Positions 42,701 to 49,959 of a stretch of DNA of 64,000 nucleotides are shown piece after piece. Below the pieces are notes generated by a model. The model saw nothing but the letters and a program-made list of their open reading frames with translations. It was not told where the DNA came from and did not search any database. The number at the start of each line of letters is the position of its first letter. Position 1 is the first letter of the stretch. The DNA lies in the IMG/VR virus record IMGVR_UViG_3300025645_000067, positions 1 to 64,000 of that record. One strand, written 5' to 3'. Source of the DNA: a virus. Both the position numbers and the translations under genes were made by a program.

Positions 42701-43360
42701 ATGTGGCATGATAAATCAGTATTGGTAGTGGTAGCTCATCCAGACGATGTGGTTTTAGGATGCTCAGGTTTAATATGTAAACTAAAATCTTTGGGCTGTA
42801 CTATCCATCTTTGTTATCTTAGCGGAGGCTATAATGGAAGAGCTAAGAGAACCAAGATGGAAAGTTACGTAGAGACAGTAGCCAATAGATTAGGAACAAC
42901 TAGTTTTGAAATATTAGATTTCCAATCTTCTAAATTTGACCAATACCATCAAAGCGTTTTGAATGATGCTATATATGGTGCTATTGTGCGTACTAATGCG
43001 GAGATAGTATTAACCCATGATAGTAACGACCTTCACAATGACCATTTAATGGCTTTTAAGGGGGTTATGGTTGGATGCCGATACAAACCGACCTCTACAG
43101 TAAAACAAGTCCTTACATTTCCTGTAATTAGCTCTAGTGACATTTCCCCTACCTATAAATTCAAGGCAGACCTCTACACCGATATAACCGAGTACATTGA
43201 TTTTAAATGTAATTTGATGAAGGTATATAAAGAAGAATTTGAAGCTATGCCTAAAAAGAGGGGAGGAGAGCATATTAAAATACATGCAGCTTATTGGGGA
43301 AGTCACATTAATGTAGACTATGCAGAACCTTTTAAAATAATTAGGTTAATCCTAAACTAA
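42701..43360 (+). CDS. PIG-L family deacetylase (LmbE-like)
   Basis: 219 residues. The zinc site is present: AHPDD at 12-16 (H13, D15, D16) and the H112-x-x-H115 pair (LHNDHLMAF). These enzymes remove N-acetyl groups from amino sugars or related compounds. Context with glycosyltransferase-, methyltransferase- and WbqC-like genes points to making or altering a sugar attached to DNA, virion or host glycan. The start at 42701 lies 20 bases after the structured region. Confidence 0.87.
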   Translation: MWHDKSVLVVVAHPDDVVLGCSGLICKLKSLGCTIHLCYLSGGYNGRAKRTKMESYVETVANRLGTTSFEILDFQSSKFDQYHQSVLNDAIYGAIVRTNAEIVLTHDSNDLHNDHLMAFKGVMVGCRYKPTSTVKQVLTFPVISSSDISPTYKFKADLYTDITEYIDFKCNLMKVYKEEFEAMPKKRGGEHIKIHAAYWGSHINVDYAEPFKIIRLILN

Positions 43361-43365
43361 GTATA

Positions 43366-43512
43366 ATGCTAACAATAATTTTAATAAGTATATTTAGGAA
43401 AGACTACCAAAAGACTAAGACTATCATCTCAGGAGAGTTGCACCTAATTATAATTTTATTTTTGACAGCATTATTCATTGATATATTTTGTTTATCCCTT
43501 ATCCCATGCTAA
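43366..43512 (+). CDS. small membrane peptide (48 residues)
   Basis: ATG at 43366, TAA at 43510-43512. One strong hydrophobic stretch (LIIILFLTALFIDIFCLSL) after a basic N-terminal part. The stop overlaps the next start by seven bases. First of three tiny overlapping frames in an otherwise gene-free 357-base stretch. Confidence 0.45.
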   Translation: MLTIILISIFRKDYQKTKTIISGELHLIIILFLTALFIDIFCLSLIPC

Positions 43513-43601
43513 TATTAACTTTGTCCATAATTATAGTAGGTAGCGGTATATACGCTGACACTAAAAAACAAATAACCAATGGTAATAAATTTACAAGATG
43601 A
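43506..43601 (+). CDS. small membrane or exported peptide (31 residues)
   Basis: Starts inside the end of the preceding frame. Hydrophobic N-terminus (MLILTLSIIIVGSGIYADTK) resembling a signal or anchor, with a short polar end. Ends as ATGA overlap with the next frame. Confidence 0.4.
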   Translation: MLILTLSIIIVGSGIYADTKKQITNGNKFTR

Positions 43602-43681
43602 CATTTATTGCGTTTGTATCCCTTCTTTTGATACAAGTACTGTTTATGTTTGTCCTAATTGTAACACTAGTTTTATACTAA
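43598..43681 (+). CDS. small membrane peptide (27 residues)
   Basis: ATGA-coupled to the previous frame; almost entirely one hydrophobic helix (FVSLLLIQVLFMFVLIVTLV). Membrane insertion is likely. A holin- or regulator-like role is possible but not shown. Confidence 0.4.
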   Translation: MTFIAFVSLLLIQVLFMFVLIVTLVLY

Positions 43682-43717
43682 AAACTAATAATTTAGTAAC
43701 AATCAGAATTAAAAATA

Positions 43718-44200
43718 ATGAAAGTACCTAAAAGATTAACAGAAGATTTAATAGCAGTAGCTAAAGACCCCTGCACTAAACAGGAGGCATTAAACTTATT
43801 CAAAAAGAATAAGATTATCTTAACTATTAAAAAGATAATGAAGGATATAAGCTTAGTTAGGAAGGAAGGAGATGAAATAAAAACCCTTCTCCACAAGAAT
43901 AGGGAACAAGAATTAAAAATGGAGGCTAAGTTAGAAGAGACAAAACAAAAATTAACCTACCTAGCCAAGTACCGCTTAGGAGATACCGTATTTATTAAAA
44001 ATAAATACGGTTGGGGAGGTGGATACCTAAAAGGTAAGGTATCCAAAGTATGTGCTACAGTACCTTTAGATAAATTGACTTTTATGTATAAAGTCAATAA
44101 GGTATTAAAAAATGGGGGCATGGGCAAATATGCTATAGAGCATAGTTATAAGAATTATAAAGAAGAGGAGTTATATCCAACAGACCCACAAAACAAGTAA
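43718..44200 (+). CDS. hypothetical basic coiled-coil protein
   Basis: 160 residues. Helical and lysine-rich (residues 30-80, with REQELKMEAKLEETKQKL), then a beta-rich part including KYRLGDTVFIKNKYGWGGGY, which may be an SH3-like fold. It is one base from the WbqC-like gene. Function not recognised. Confidence 0.62.
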   Translation: MKVPKRLTEDLIAVAKDPCTKQEALNLFKKNKIILTIKKIMKDISLVRKEGDEIKTLLHKNREQELKMEAKLEETKQKLTYLAKYRLGDTVFIKNKYGWGGGYLKGKVSKVCATVPLDKLTFMYKVNKVLKNGGMGKYAIEHSYKNYKEEELYPTDPQNK

Positions 44201-44201
44201 T

Positions 44202-45011
44202 ATGAAATTAGATCATAAAGGAGCTAAGATATACGAGAACCTAGGGGATGTACCTACTTATGATTCAACACCCAAAAAAGTGTTTATATCCCAACCAAGA
44301 TACCTACCTAATCTATCTTATCTCAAAAAGATATTAGATTCAGACATCTTTATTATACTGGATGATGTACAGATAAACAAGAGAGCCTACCAGCATAGGA
44401 ATAAGATGGTAAGAAAAGGACACCTACCCAAATGGTTAACTATCCCATTAGCTACAGGTAATAGAGAGGAGATAAGGAGTAGTATGATAGAAAAGACTTT
44501 TAGCTTTAATCTCCATTTTAATACAATTGATAATTGGTACAAACCTATAAAGGGCGGTTATGATGATACTTACTATTTAGAGTACATGAATTACCTCTCT
44601 TCTATCTTAGAGGATGATGATAATCATAATTTAGGAGAAGTATTAGCTTTTGGATTACATAGGTTACTAACCGATTTAGGATATAAAGGAAAGGTAGTAT
44701 ACTCCTCAGATTTATCTCAAATTATTAATGATAGGCTAGGAATTATTGTTCAGGGTAAACAAAAACTAATGTTACTTTGTAGAGAAGTGTATGGTAATGG
44801 TTTAATAGTGGGAACAGGAGCAGCAGATTATGGATTGACTGCTAATTATGGTAATTTGTATAATATTGACGTAGATTTAAGAGATTATGAGGTAAAGGGG
44901 TACGAAGGAACACCAGAGCAGCATTTACCATTTGCCCACTTTGAATTGATTGGGGAAAATGTAAAAGATTTGCTAGAGAATAAAATGATTAATTATGGAA
45001 TTAAAAGATAA
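44202..45011 (+). CDS. WbqC-like family protein
   Basis: 269 residues. The family signature is clear: VFISQPRYLPNLSYLKKILD, DIFIILDDVQINKRAYQHRN, then WLTIPLATG and GTGAADYGL. WbqC-type proteins occur in O-antigen and glycan loci, and the reaction is not well established; the fold suggests transfer of an amino-acid- or sugar-like group. It is the fourth enzyme of the modification cluster and overlaps the terminase small subunit gene by 17 bases. Confidence 0.8.
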   Translation: MKLDHKGAKIYENLGDVPTYDSTPKKVFISQPRYLPNLSYLKKILDSDIFIILDDVQINKRAYQHRNKMVRKGHLPKWLTIPLATGNREEIRSSMIEKTFSFNLHFNTIDNWYKPIKGGYDDTYYLEYMNYLSSILEDDDNHNLGEVLAFGLHRLLTDLGYKGKVVYSSDLSQIINDRLGIIVQGKQKLMLLCREVYGNGLIVGTGAADYGLTANYGNLYNIDVDLRDYEVKGYEGTPEQHLPFAHFELIGENVKDLLENKMINYGIKR

Positions 45012-45513
45012 GGACGGCAAGATAATTAGTAATAGAGGTAACCGTACAGGTAATAGAGTAAGTGATATTGAGATTATAGAGAGGATAGGTGCTGTATATC
45101 AAGGACTTATGAAAGGTTGGTCAAGAACTAAATTAATTCAGTATGGTTCAAATGTATGGGGTGTAGGTACTAGACAGGTAGATAATTACATTAAAAGAGC
45201 TAGGGGTATTGTGCTTGGGGAGGTTACTAAAAACATGGTTTATGATTATAAGTTAGCCATACTCAGGTTAACTGAATTATACTCAAAAGCGCAAGCAGAA
45301 AATAACTATTTAGCTTGTAGATTTATTTTAAACGATTTACACAAGATTCAAGGTCTTTACACAACTAAGGTTCATGTACAAATTGACGGTGAAGTAAATG
45401 TAACGCATGAGTTAGCCAAGAAATCTCCAAAAGAGTTGAAAGACCACATTAGAAAGTTACGAGCAGCTAACAAAAAGCGTAGAAAAGAGCTAGGTTTACC
45501 TGACATAAAGTAA
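44995..45513 (+). CDS. terminase small subunit
   Basis: 172 residues directly upstream of the large subunit. The N-terminal part (DIEIIERIGAVYQGLMKGWS then LIQYGSNVWGVGTRQVDNYI) is a helix-turn-helix DNA-recognition domain as in phage small terminases, followed by an oligomerisation helix and a basic end. It recognises the phage DNA for packaging. Confidence 0.8.
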   Translation: MELKDKDGKIISNRGNRTGNRVSDIEIIERIGAVYQGLMKGWSRTKLIQYGSNVWGVGTRQVDNYIKRARGIVLGEVTKNMVYDYKLAILRLTELYSKAQAENNYLACRFILNDLHKIQGLYTTKVHVQIDGEVNVTHELAKKSPKELKDHIRKLRAANKKRRKELGLPDIK

Positions 45514-45541
45514 CTATAAATATTTTTGGTACTACATGAGT

Positions 45542-45549
45542 GGGGGGGG
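45542..45549 (+). repeat. run of eight G upstream of the large terminase gene
   Basis: An eight-G tract in an AT-rich intergenic region between the terminase genes. Could be a length-variable tract or a polymerase or packaging signal. Confidence 0.5.
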
Positions 45550-45566
45550 TAGACTAAGGTATTGGT

Positions 45567-45597
45567 AATCAAGTGTTTAGAAAAATCGTATTTTTAC
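45567..45597 (+). promoter_or_regulatory. weak early-type promoter before the large terminase
   Basis: AAATCG followed by TATTTTTAC at 45589-45597 resembles the AATCG-TATCTTTAC part of the repeated promoter; the upstream half is poorly conserved. Confidence 0.35.
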
Positions 45598-45613
45598 TAG
45601 AAAATAAGTTAAA

Positions 45614-47281
45614 ATGGTTACTAAAGATGAGACATTACAGCAGATAGAGCAGGACTTAGCAGCAGCCTTAGAATATGAGTTTATAGATGAGCAAAAGAAG
45701 TATTGGCAATTACATCCTATCAAGTGGTTATCAGAACGTTTTGGGGAAGAGGAGTATTTTGCGGAGTGGTCACAATTACCAGAGTATAAGAAACACGAAC
45801 ACGATGGAGATAAAGACCCTTTAGCGCAAGCATGGCGTTCTTTAGCAGCTAGGGAATGGACATCAATACAAGCAGCTACAGCTACAAGTAAGACTTTTAT
45901 GGCGGCTAGGATTGTACTTTGGTTTTTAGATTGTTTCCCCAACTCCTTAGTTGTAACGTCTGCACCTAAGGAATCTCAATTAAAATTACACCTTTGGGCA
46001 GAGATAGGTAAGATATTCCCCAAGTTCAAGAAATTAAATCCAAAAGCAAAACTTTACTCCTTACGTTTAGTAATGGATGATACCGATGTAAATACGGTGG
46101 AGGAGGATGTAGCTAATTCAGCATGGCAAGCAGTAGGATTTGTTTGTGGTACAGGAGCAGATGAGCAATCAGCAACAAAAGCGCAAGGATTCCATAGAGA
46201 GGACATGCTCATCATAACCGAAGAAACTCCCGGGATGAATAAGGCAGTTTTGACAGCTTTTGAAAATACCTCAACTGGTGACAATAACCTAATTTTGGCG
46301 ATGGGTAACCCAGATAGTGAGTTTGATACTTTGGGGCAATTTAGTAAGTATTCAAATGTAAACTCCTTTAGAATTTCAGCGTATGACTATCCTAATGTAG
46401 TCTGTAAGGATTCTAGTCTAATGGCAGGTGCAGTCACCCAAACTAGTATAAATAGAAGAGCCTTGATGTACGGAGAGGAGTCTGGTTTATTTAAGTCAAG
46501 GGTAAGAGGACTATTTCCAAAACAATCAGAAGATAGTTTAATTAAGTATGAGTGGGTAGAAAGGTGCGTTGATGCTGATCCATTAGATTCTAATGATGCT
46601 GATGTAAAAAGAGATTTACGACCTTCTTACAATGCTGTAGGGGTAGATGTAGCTAATTCGGCAACAGGAGATAAAGCGGCTCTAGCTTGGGGGGAAGGAC
46701 ATTGCCTAATGAAGATTGTAGAATTTCAATGTACTAATGCTAACCATTTAGCTTATAATTTAATTTATACCTCAGAGCAATTAGAAAAGAATAATTGGAC
46801 TGATTATGATACGGCAACAATAACCGATTATGATGTAATGCCCGAAATGATAGGAGTGGATAGTAATGGTTTAGGTATAGCTACTCTTAATACTCTAATG
46901 GATTTCCCATGCAATTGTTACCCAGTACCCCTACATGGTGGAACATGGAAGGAAGTCATCCCAGAAGATGAAGGAGGTAGACCTATGTATAAATTCCAAA
47001 CCTTAAGAGCACAAATGTATTGGGAGGCTAGAGAGGATTTAAGAAAAGGGCTAATAGGTATTTTTATTAGCGACCCATCAGTATTGCTACAGTTGAAAAA
47101 GGAGTTATGTATACCGAAATTTTGGGTGAAGGATACTTATACAGTAGTGGAGAGTAAGGAAGCTATTAAAAAGAGGCTAGGCGGTAAATCTCCTAACTTA
47201 GCAGATGCCTTTATTTATTGGAATTGGACAAGGAAGGGGTATAGATTTGAAATGGAAGCTCCTATAGCAGGAGGTATTTAA
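45614..47281 (+). CDS. terL: terminase large subunit
   Basis: 555 residues. The ATPase has a Walker A-like IQAATATSKT at 85-94, a Walker B DMLIITEE near 197-204 and a coupling motif LAMGNPDSE. The RNase H-like nuclease has VGVDVANSATGDKAAL near 343, GVDSNGLG near 416 and SPNLADAFIYWNW near the end, giving three acids. It packages DNA into proheads and cuts it. The Walker A differs from GxxxxGK(S/T), as often in terminases. Confidence 0.9.
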   Translation: MVTKDETLQQIEQDLAAALEYEFIDEQKKYWQLHPIKWLSERFGEEEYFAEWSQLPEYKKHEHDGDKDPLAQAWRSLAAREWTSIQAATATSKTFMAARIVLWFLDCFPNSLVVTSAPKESQLKLHLWAEIGKIFPKFKKLNPKAKLYSLRLVMDDTDVNTVEEDVANSAWQAVGFVCGTGADEQSATKAQGFHREDMLIITEETPGMNKAVLTAFENTSTGDNNLILAMGNPDSEFDTLGQFSKYSNVNSFRISAYDYPNVVCKDSSLMAGAVTQTSINRRALMYGEESGLFKSRVRGLFPKQSEDSLIKYEWVERCVDADPLDSNDADVKRDLRPSYNAVGVDVANSATGDKAALAWGEGHCLMKIVEFQCTNANHLAYNLIYTSEQLEKNNWTDYDTATITDYDVMPEMIGVDSNGLGIATLNTLMDFPCNCYPVPLHGGTWKEVIPEDEGGRPMYKFQTLRAQMYWEAREDLRKGLIGIFISDPSVLLQLKKELCIPKFWVKDTYTVVESKEAIKKRLGGKSPNLADAFIYWNWTRKGYRFEMEAPIAGGI

Positions 47282-47290
47282 AAAACTATT

Positions 47291-48067
47291 ATGACTACTT
47301 TTATAAAATTTCTTCTATATTTGTACGGACTTCTTAATATAGAAAAGCCTACTACTATAGAAGAGGATAACAAGCCAGTAGAATTTATTGAGCCTACTCA
47401 TTCAGATGAGGATGAGATAAGACAAGGAGATGATACTAAGGTTAAGGCTGGTTACTTGTGGCATCTAGATTCAGGGCATGGAGAAATGACTTTAGGTAAA
47501 CGTTCTCCAAAGTTCCCAGATGGTTCAAGGTTCTATGAATGGGAGTTTAATAGAGATATAGTAGAACTGGTATCACAAGGATTACAAGAAAGGGGTATAA
47601 GCTTTAATATAGTAGTACCAGAAAATAGGGAAGGCTCTAATGCTTATGTAGGCAATATCCTAAAAGAACGAGTAAGGAGAGCCAATACTTTTGTATCGGA
47701 TAAAACCCAAGTATTCTTATCCATCCATGCTAATGCTTATGGTGATGGAGTGAGATTTACAAGTGCTAGAGGTATCGAGACATGGATACATCATGGTAAT
47801 GAGTTAGCTAGGAGGGTAGGACAAATATTCCAGACCCATTTACTAAATGCCTATGATACAAGGGATAGGGGTATTAAGAGTAAAGAAAATAAACAGTTTT
47901 ATGTGCTAAGGAATACCAACATGTTAGCTATTCTACTAGAGTGTGGTTTTTATACTAACTTGGAGGAGTGCAGTCTATTAAGGTCAAAAGAAGTAAAGAT
48001 GGAGATAGCCTTCGCTATAGTTAAGGCTATTACCAAAATAGAGATAAACGGATTATATCAAGTATAA
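47291..48067 (+). CDS. endolysin: N-acetylmuramoyl-L-alanine amidase (Amidase_3)
   Basis: 258 residues. The zinc ligands and catalytic acid are seen: H63 (LDSGHGE), E85 (EWEFN), H146 (SIHANA) and E217 (LLECGFYTN). It cuts the amide between MurNAc and the stem peptide. The N-terminal 15 residues are hydrophobic (FIKFLLYLYGLL) and may form a signal-anchor, followed by an acidic linker to residue 50. If it functions as an export signal the enzyme would not depend fully on a holin. It follows terL by nine bases. Confidence 0.9.
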   Translation: MTTFIKFLLYLYGLLNIEKPTTIEEDNKPVEFIEPTHSDEDEIRQGDDTKVKAGYLWHLDSGHGEMTLGKRSPKFPDGSRFYEWEFNRDIVELVSQGLQERGISFNIVVPENREGSNAYVGNILKERVRRANTFVSDKTQVFLSIHANAYGDGVRFTSARGIETWIHHGNELARRVGQIFQTHLLNAYDTRDRGIKSKENKQFYVLRNTNMLAILLECGFYTNLEECSLLRSKEVKMEIAFAIVKAITKIEINGLYQV

Positions 48068-48098
48068 AAGGCATTAATAAACAAAAAAAAAGTAACTT

Positions 48099-48200
48099 AT
48101 GTTTTACACTCTCATCATTTTGGTATCAATATTGGTATTAGATATATTGTACAAGATTTATAAATATTTCAAAAATAGGTATAATGGAAAGCATCTTTGA
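48099..48200 (+). CDS. small membrane peptide after the endolysin (33 residues)
   Basis: ATG at 48099, TGA at 48198-48200. One hydrophobic helix (TLIILVSILVLDILYKIY) and a basic end. It overlaps the next gene by 17 bases. Its place behind the endolysin makes it a candidate for a small lysis protein (holin or pinholin-like). Confidence 0.5.
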   Translation: MFYTLIILVSILVLDILYKIYKYFKNRYNGKHL

Positions 48201-48501
48201 TTTGGTTGGTACATTGTTCGCTGTAGTAGATAACCTAGAGCCTACCAGAGGAACAAAAGTACTAAGAGAAAACAGGCGTTGGTTAAGATTCATCAAGAAA
48301 GTGAATAGAGATGTACGCAAGGGTAAGATTTCCCCACTCGTAGCGGAGCGTATGTTAAACCCTAAATTAAACACCATAGGCATTGAAGAGGCAGTAGAAG
48401 TTAGGGAGTTTATGAAATACCTACTCTCCACCGATTTAGCCGAAAGTATCAATACTAAGTATAGAGAGTTCCAAAATGTAAGGGAGGAGTACAAAGATTA
48501 G
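48184..48501 (+). CDS. hypothetical protein in the lysis-packaging block
   Basis: 105 residues, helical, basic N-terminal half (RENRRWLRFIKKVNRDVRKG) and acidic end. No transmembrane part after the weakly hydrophobic first 15 residues. No function recognised. Followed by a terminator. Confidence 0.6.
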   Translation: MESIFDLVGTLFAVVDNLEPTRGTKVLRENRRWLRFIKKVNRDVRKGKISPLVAERMLNPKLNTIGIEEAVEVREFMKYLLSTDLAESINTKYREFQNVREEYKD

Positions 48502-48533
48502 TACTATTACATACTATGTAGCCTATAAAAAAT

Positions 48534-48563
48534 CTGTTAGCGAAAGTTAGCAGGTTTTTTTTT
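48534..48563 (+). terminator. rho-independent terminator after the lysis genes
   Basis: CTGTTAGC at 48534-48541 and GTTAGCAG at 48546-48553 pair over eight positions (two G-U) around a GAAA tetraloop, followed by a G and nine T. Confidence 0.85.
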
Positions 48564-48671
48564 GGTTTATAGTAAAAATAAATTGCTAAAAACTTTTTAT
48601 AACTATAAAATAATCGTATCTTTACATCATCAAACGAAATAAAATTTTAAAAACATCAAAAAATAAGAAAA
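48561..48671 (+). repeat. promoter-leader cassette, copy A
   Basis: About 111 bases nearly identical to 52502-52613, with only a handful of differences up to the start codons. It covers an upstream AT-rich element, the promoter and the whole 5' leader. Confidence 0.9.
48594..48625 (+). promoter_or_regulatory. early-type promoter within cassette A
   Basis: TTTTTATAACTATAAAAT at 48594, AATCG, TATCTTTAC at 48617-48625, followed by ATCATCAAACGAAATAAAA leader. Confidence 0.78.
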
Positions 48672-49064
48672 ATGAAAAAGGTAATCAGTAATGAAGATTT
48701 AGCTAATCTATTTGAGTCAGGCAGTCTTTTTAAGTTGTTCAATAAGACTATTAAGAAGCTTATTAAGAACGATAGCATCAAATGTGTGGGATATATTAAT
48801 TTAGACTTGGATAAGGGCTTATATGCTCCTATGACCCATTTAATGTATGATTCTATAGGTAAGGCAGGAGTGGTTTATTTAGTGAGTCGAGAAGGTGATA
48901 TAACCAAGATAAGTGAGGAGCAGGAAGGAGAGGTAACATTAGGCAATATCTTTGAGCCTATTGAGGTAGAAGAAAATAAAGATTTGATACTACGTACAAA
49001 TGGTATTACAGTAGTAGCAGGGTTAAAAGGTGAAGGATTAAGAGAATTAGAACTTCCTTTTTAA
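48672..49064 (+). CDS. hypothetical early-promoter-driven protein
   Basis: 130 residues, mixed alpha/beta, acidic. The pattern LANLFESGSLFKLFNKTIKK is helical. No motif recognised. It has its own promoter cassette and terminator inside the late region, so it is probably expressed early and independently of the packaging genes. Confidence 0.62.
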   Translation: MKKVISNEDLANLFESGSLFKLFNKTIKKLIKNDSIKCVGYINLDLDKGLYAPMTHLMYDSIGKAGVVYLVSREGDITKISEEQEGEVTLGNIFEPIEVEENKDLILRTNGITVVAGLKGEGLRELELPF

Positions 49065-49138
49065 GATTAGCAAAAGTTAAGAGCAAGTGGGATGTTAGGT
49101 ATCCCTACTATATAAAGATATTTCATAGTGTTTGTTTT

Positions 49139-49178
49139 TTGGGGGGTAGTTATAATTACTGCTCCTCAATTTTTTTTT
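49139..49178 (+). terminator. rho-independent terminator
   Basis: TTGGGGGGTAGT at 49139-49150 pairs with ACTGCTCCTCAA at 49158-49169 (three G-U pairs), loop TATAATT, followed by nine T. A second, smaller hairpin (GTGGGAT/ATCCCTAC) lies just upstream near 49087-49108. Confidence 0.82.
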
Positions 49179-49199
49179 AAATTCCCTTAAAATAATGGT

Positions 49200-49442
49200 A
49201 TGAATAATACACCTAAAGTCAATCAATTACATGTTGATATTTTTACTGCTGCTGTAATGGGTACACAAGCCTTTAAAGACGGTAAGGTCAAAGCGGCAGG
49301 AGCTAATTTAGCTTTAATGAAAATAGTCTATGCTTACAAGACAGATAGCGGTTATGACCACAAATGTAGATGTAAAATAATGCGTACTTATACTAACAAT
49401 TGGATATTAGCTAAGGAGGAAGCTGAAAAATTAAAAGTATGA
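49200..49442 (+). CDS. small hypothetical protein
   Basis: 80 residues. Middle part DHKCRCKIMRTY has two cysteines; no known domain. ATGA-coupled to the next small gene. Confidence 0.58.
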   Translation: MNNTPKVNQLHVDIFTAAVMGTQAFKDGKVKAAGANLALMKIVYAYKTDSGYDHKCRCKIMRTYTNNWILAKEEAEKLKV

Positions 49443-49603
49443 ACGCTAAGGATAAGCACACCCTTACTTTAAAGTTATTTTTCGATGGTATCCAATTTGA
49501 ACCAATCACTACGGATGGTTTATTGAAAGTGCATCAGAACAGTATTTTTAAATTAAGTTCTATCTTGGCAGATTTACCAGAGTACCTAAAAAGAGTAAAA
49601 TGA
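49439..49603 (+). CDS. small hypothetical protein (54 residues)
   Basis: ATG at 49439 overlaps the previous stop and its TGA at 49601-49603 overlaps the next ATG, both as ATGA. Sequence includes KHTLTLKLFFDGIQFEPITT. The double coupling is good evidence for translation. No function recognised. Confidence 0.6.
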   Translation: MNAKDKHTLTLKLFFDGIQFEPITTDGLLKVHQNSIFKLSSILADLPEYLKRVK

Positions 49604-49794
49604 CTATATTTAAAAGCGGAGAAAATTTAAAAGTAGGAAATAGCCTTTTGTACTGGTATACTCCTACACCTATTATAAGAATAGGGGCTAGATTTTTACA
49701 TAAAAGTATCAATCGTTATTGTAGGGTAGCTTATTTTGCAGAACGCCCAGCAATGACTATTATAGAAGATGATATTTATAAAATAAATGTATGA
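49600..49794 (+). CDS. small hypothetical protein
   Basis: 64 residues, basic, beta-rich. ATGA-coupled to the preceding gene. Ends about 90 bases before a terminator. No function recognised. Confidence 0.55.
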   Translation: MTIFKSGENLKVGNSLLYWYTPTPIIRIGARFLHKSINRYCRVAYFAERPAMTIIEDDIYKINV

Positions 49795-49884
49795 AAAAGA
49801 AATTTAAAGAAGTAGGTTTTAGTAAATGTTAACGAGTTAAAGAAGAAAATAAGAATATAGAGATATATTCAATTGTTAACCATT

Positions 49885-49917
49885 AGAGATGTCCAATCAT
49901 TTGGGTATCTCTTTTGT
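49885..49917 (+). terminator. rho-independent terminator before the portal gene
   Basis: AGAGATGTCCAA at 49885-49896 and TTGGGTATCTCT at 49901-49912 form a 12-bp stem with two G-U pairs and loop TCAT, followed by TTTTG. Confidence 0.78.
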
Positions 49918-49942
49918 ATTGTTTGTTAAACTCCTATCTTTG
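49913..49942 (+). promoter_or_regulatory. late-type promoter for the portal gene
   Basis: TTTG at 49913-49916, an 18-base spacer and TATCTTTG at 49935-49942: a full match to the Bacteroidota -33/-7 consensus. The portal ATG is 17 bases downstream. Confidence 0.75.
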
Positions 49943-49959
49943 TCTAAAAACTAAGTTAT

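Noticed and set aside
12636-45011. Integrase, excisionase or repressor implying a temperate phage
   Set aside because: No tyrosine or serine recombinase motif was found in the window. The basic 98-residue protein at 34459 only loosely resembles excisionase and has no partner. Genes outside the window could change this.
45577-45942. 121-codon antisense frame opposite terL
   Set aside because: It is fully opposite a well-supported gene, has Ser/Cys-rich composition typical of reverse-strand shadows and no promoter or leader.
47316-47323. TATATTTG promoter box inside the endolysin gene
   Set aside because: It lies within the first codons of the amidase with no suitable later start and no -33 box; the sequence is explained by the coding of a hydrophobic Leu-Tyr-Leu-Tyr stretch.
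49791-49832. 13-codon frame after 49794
   Set aside because: Too short and lysine-rich, in an AT-rich leader before a terminator; no evidence for translation beyond an overlapping ATG.
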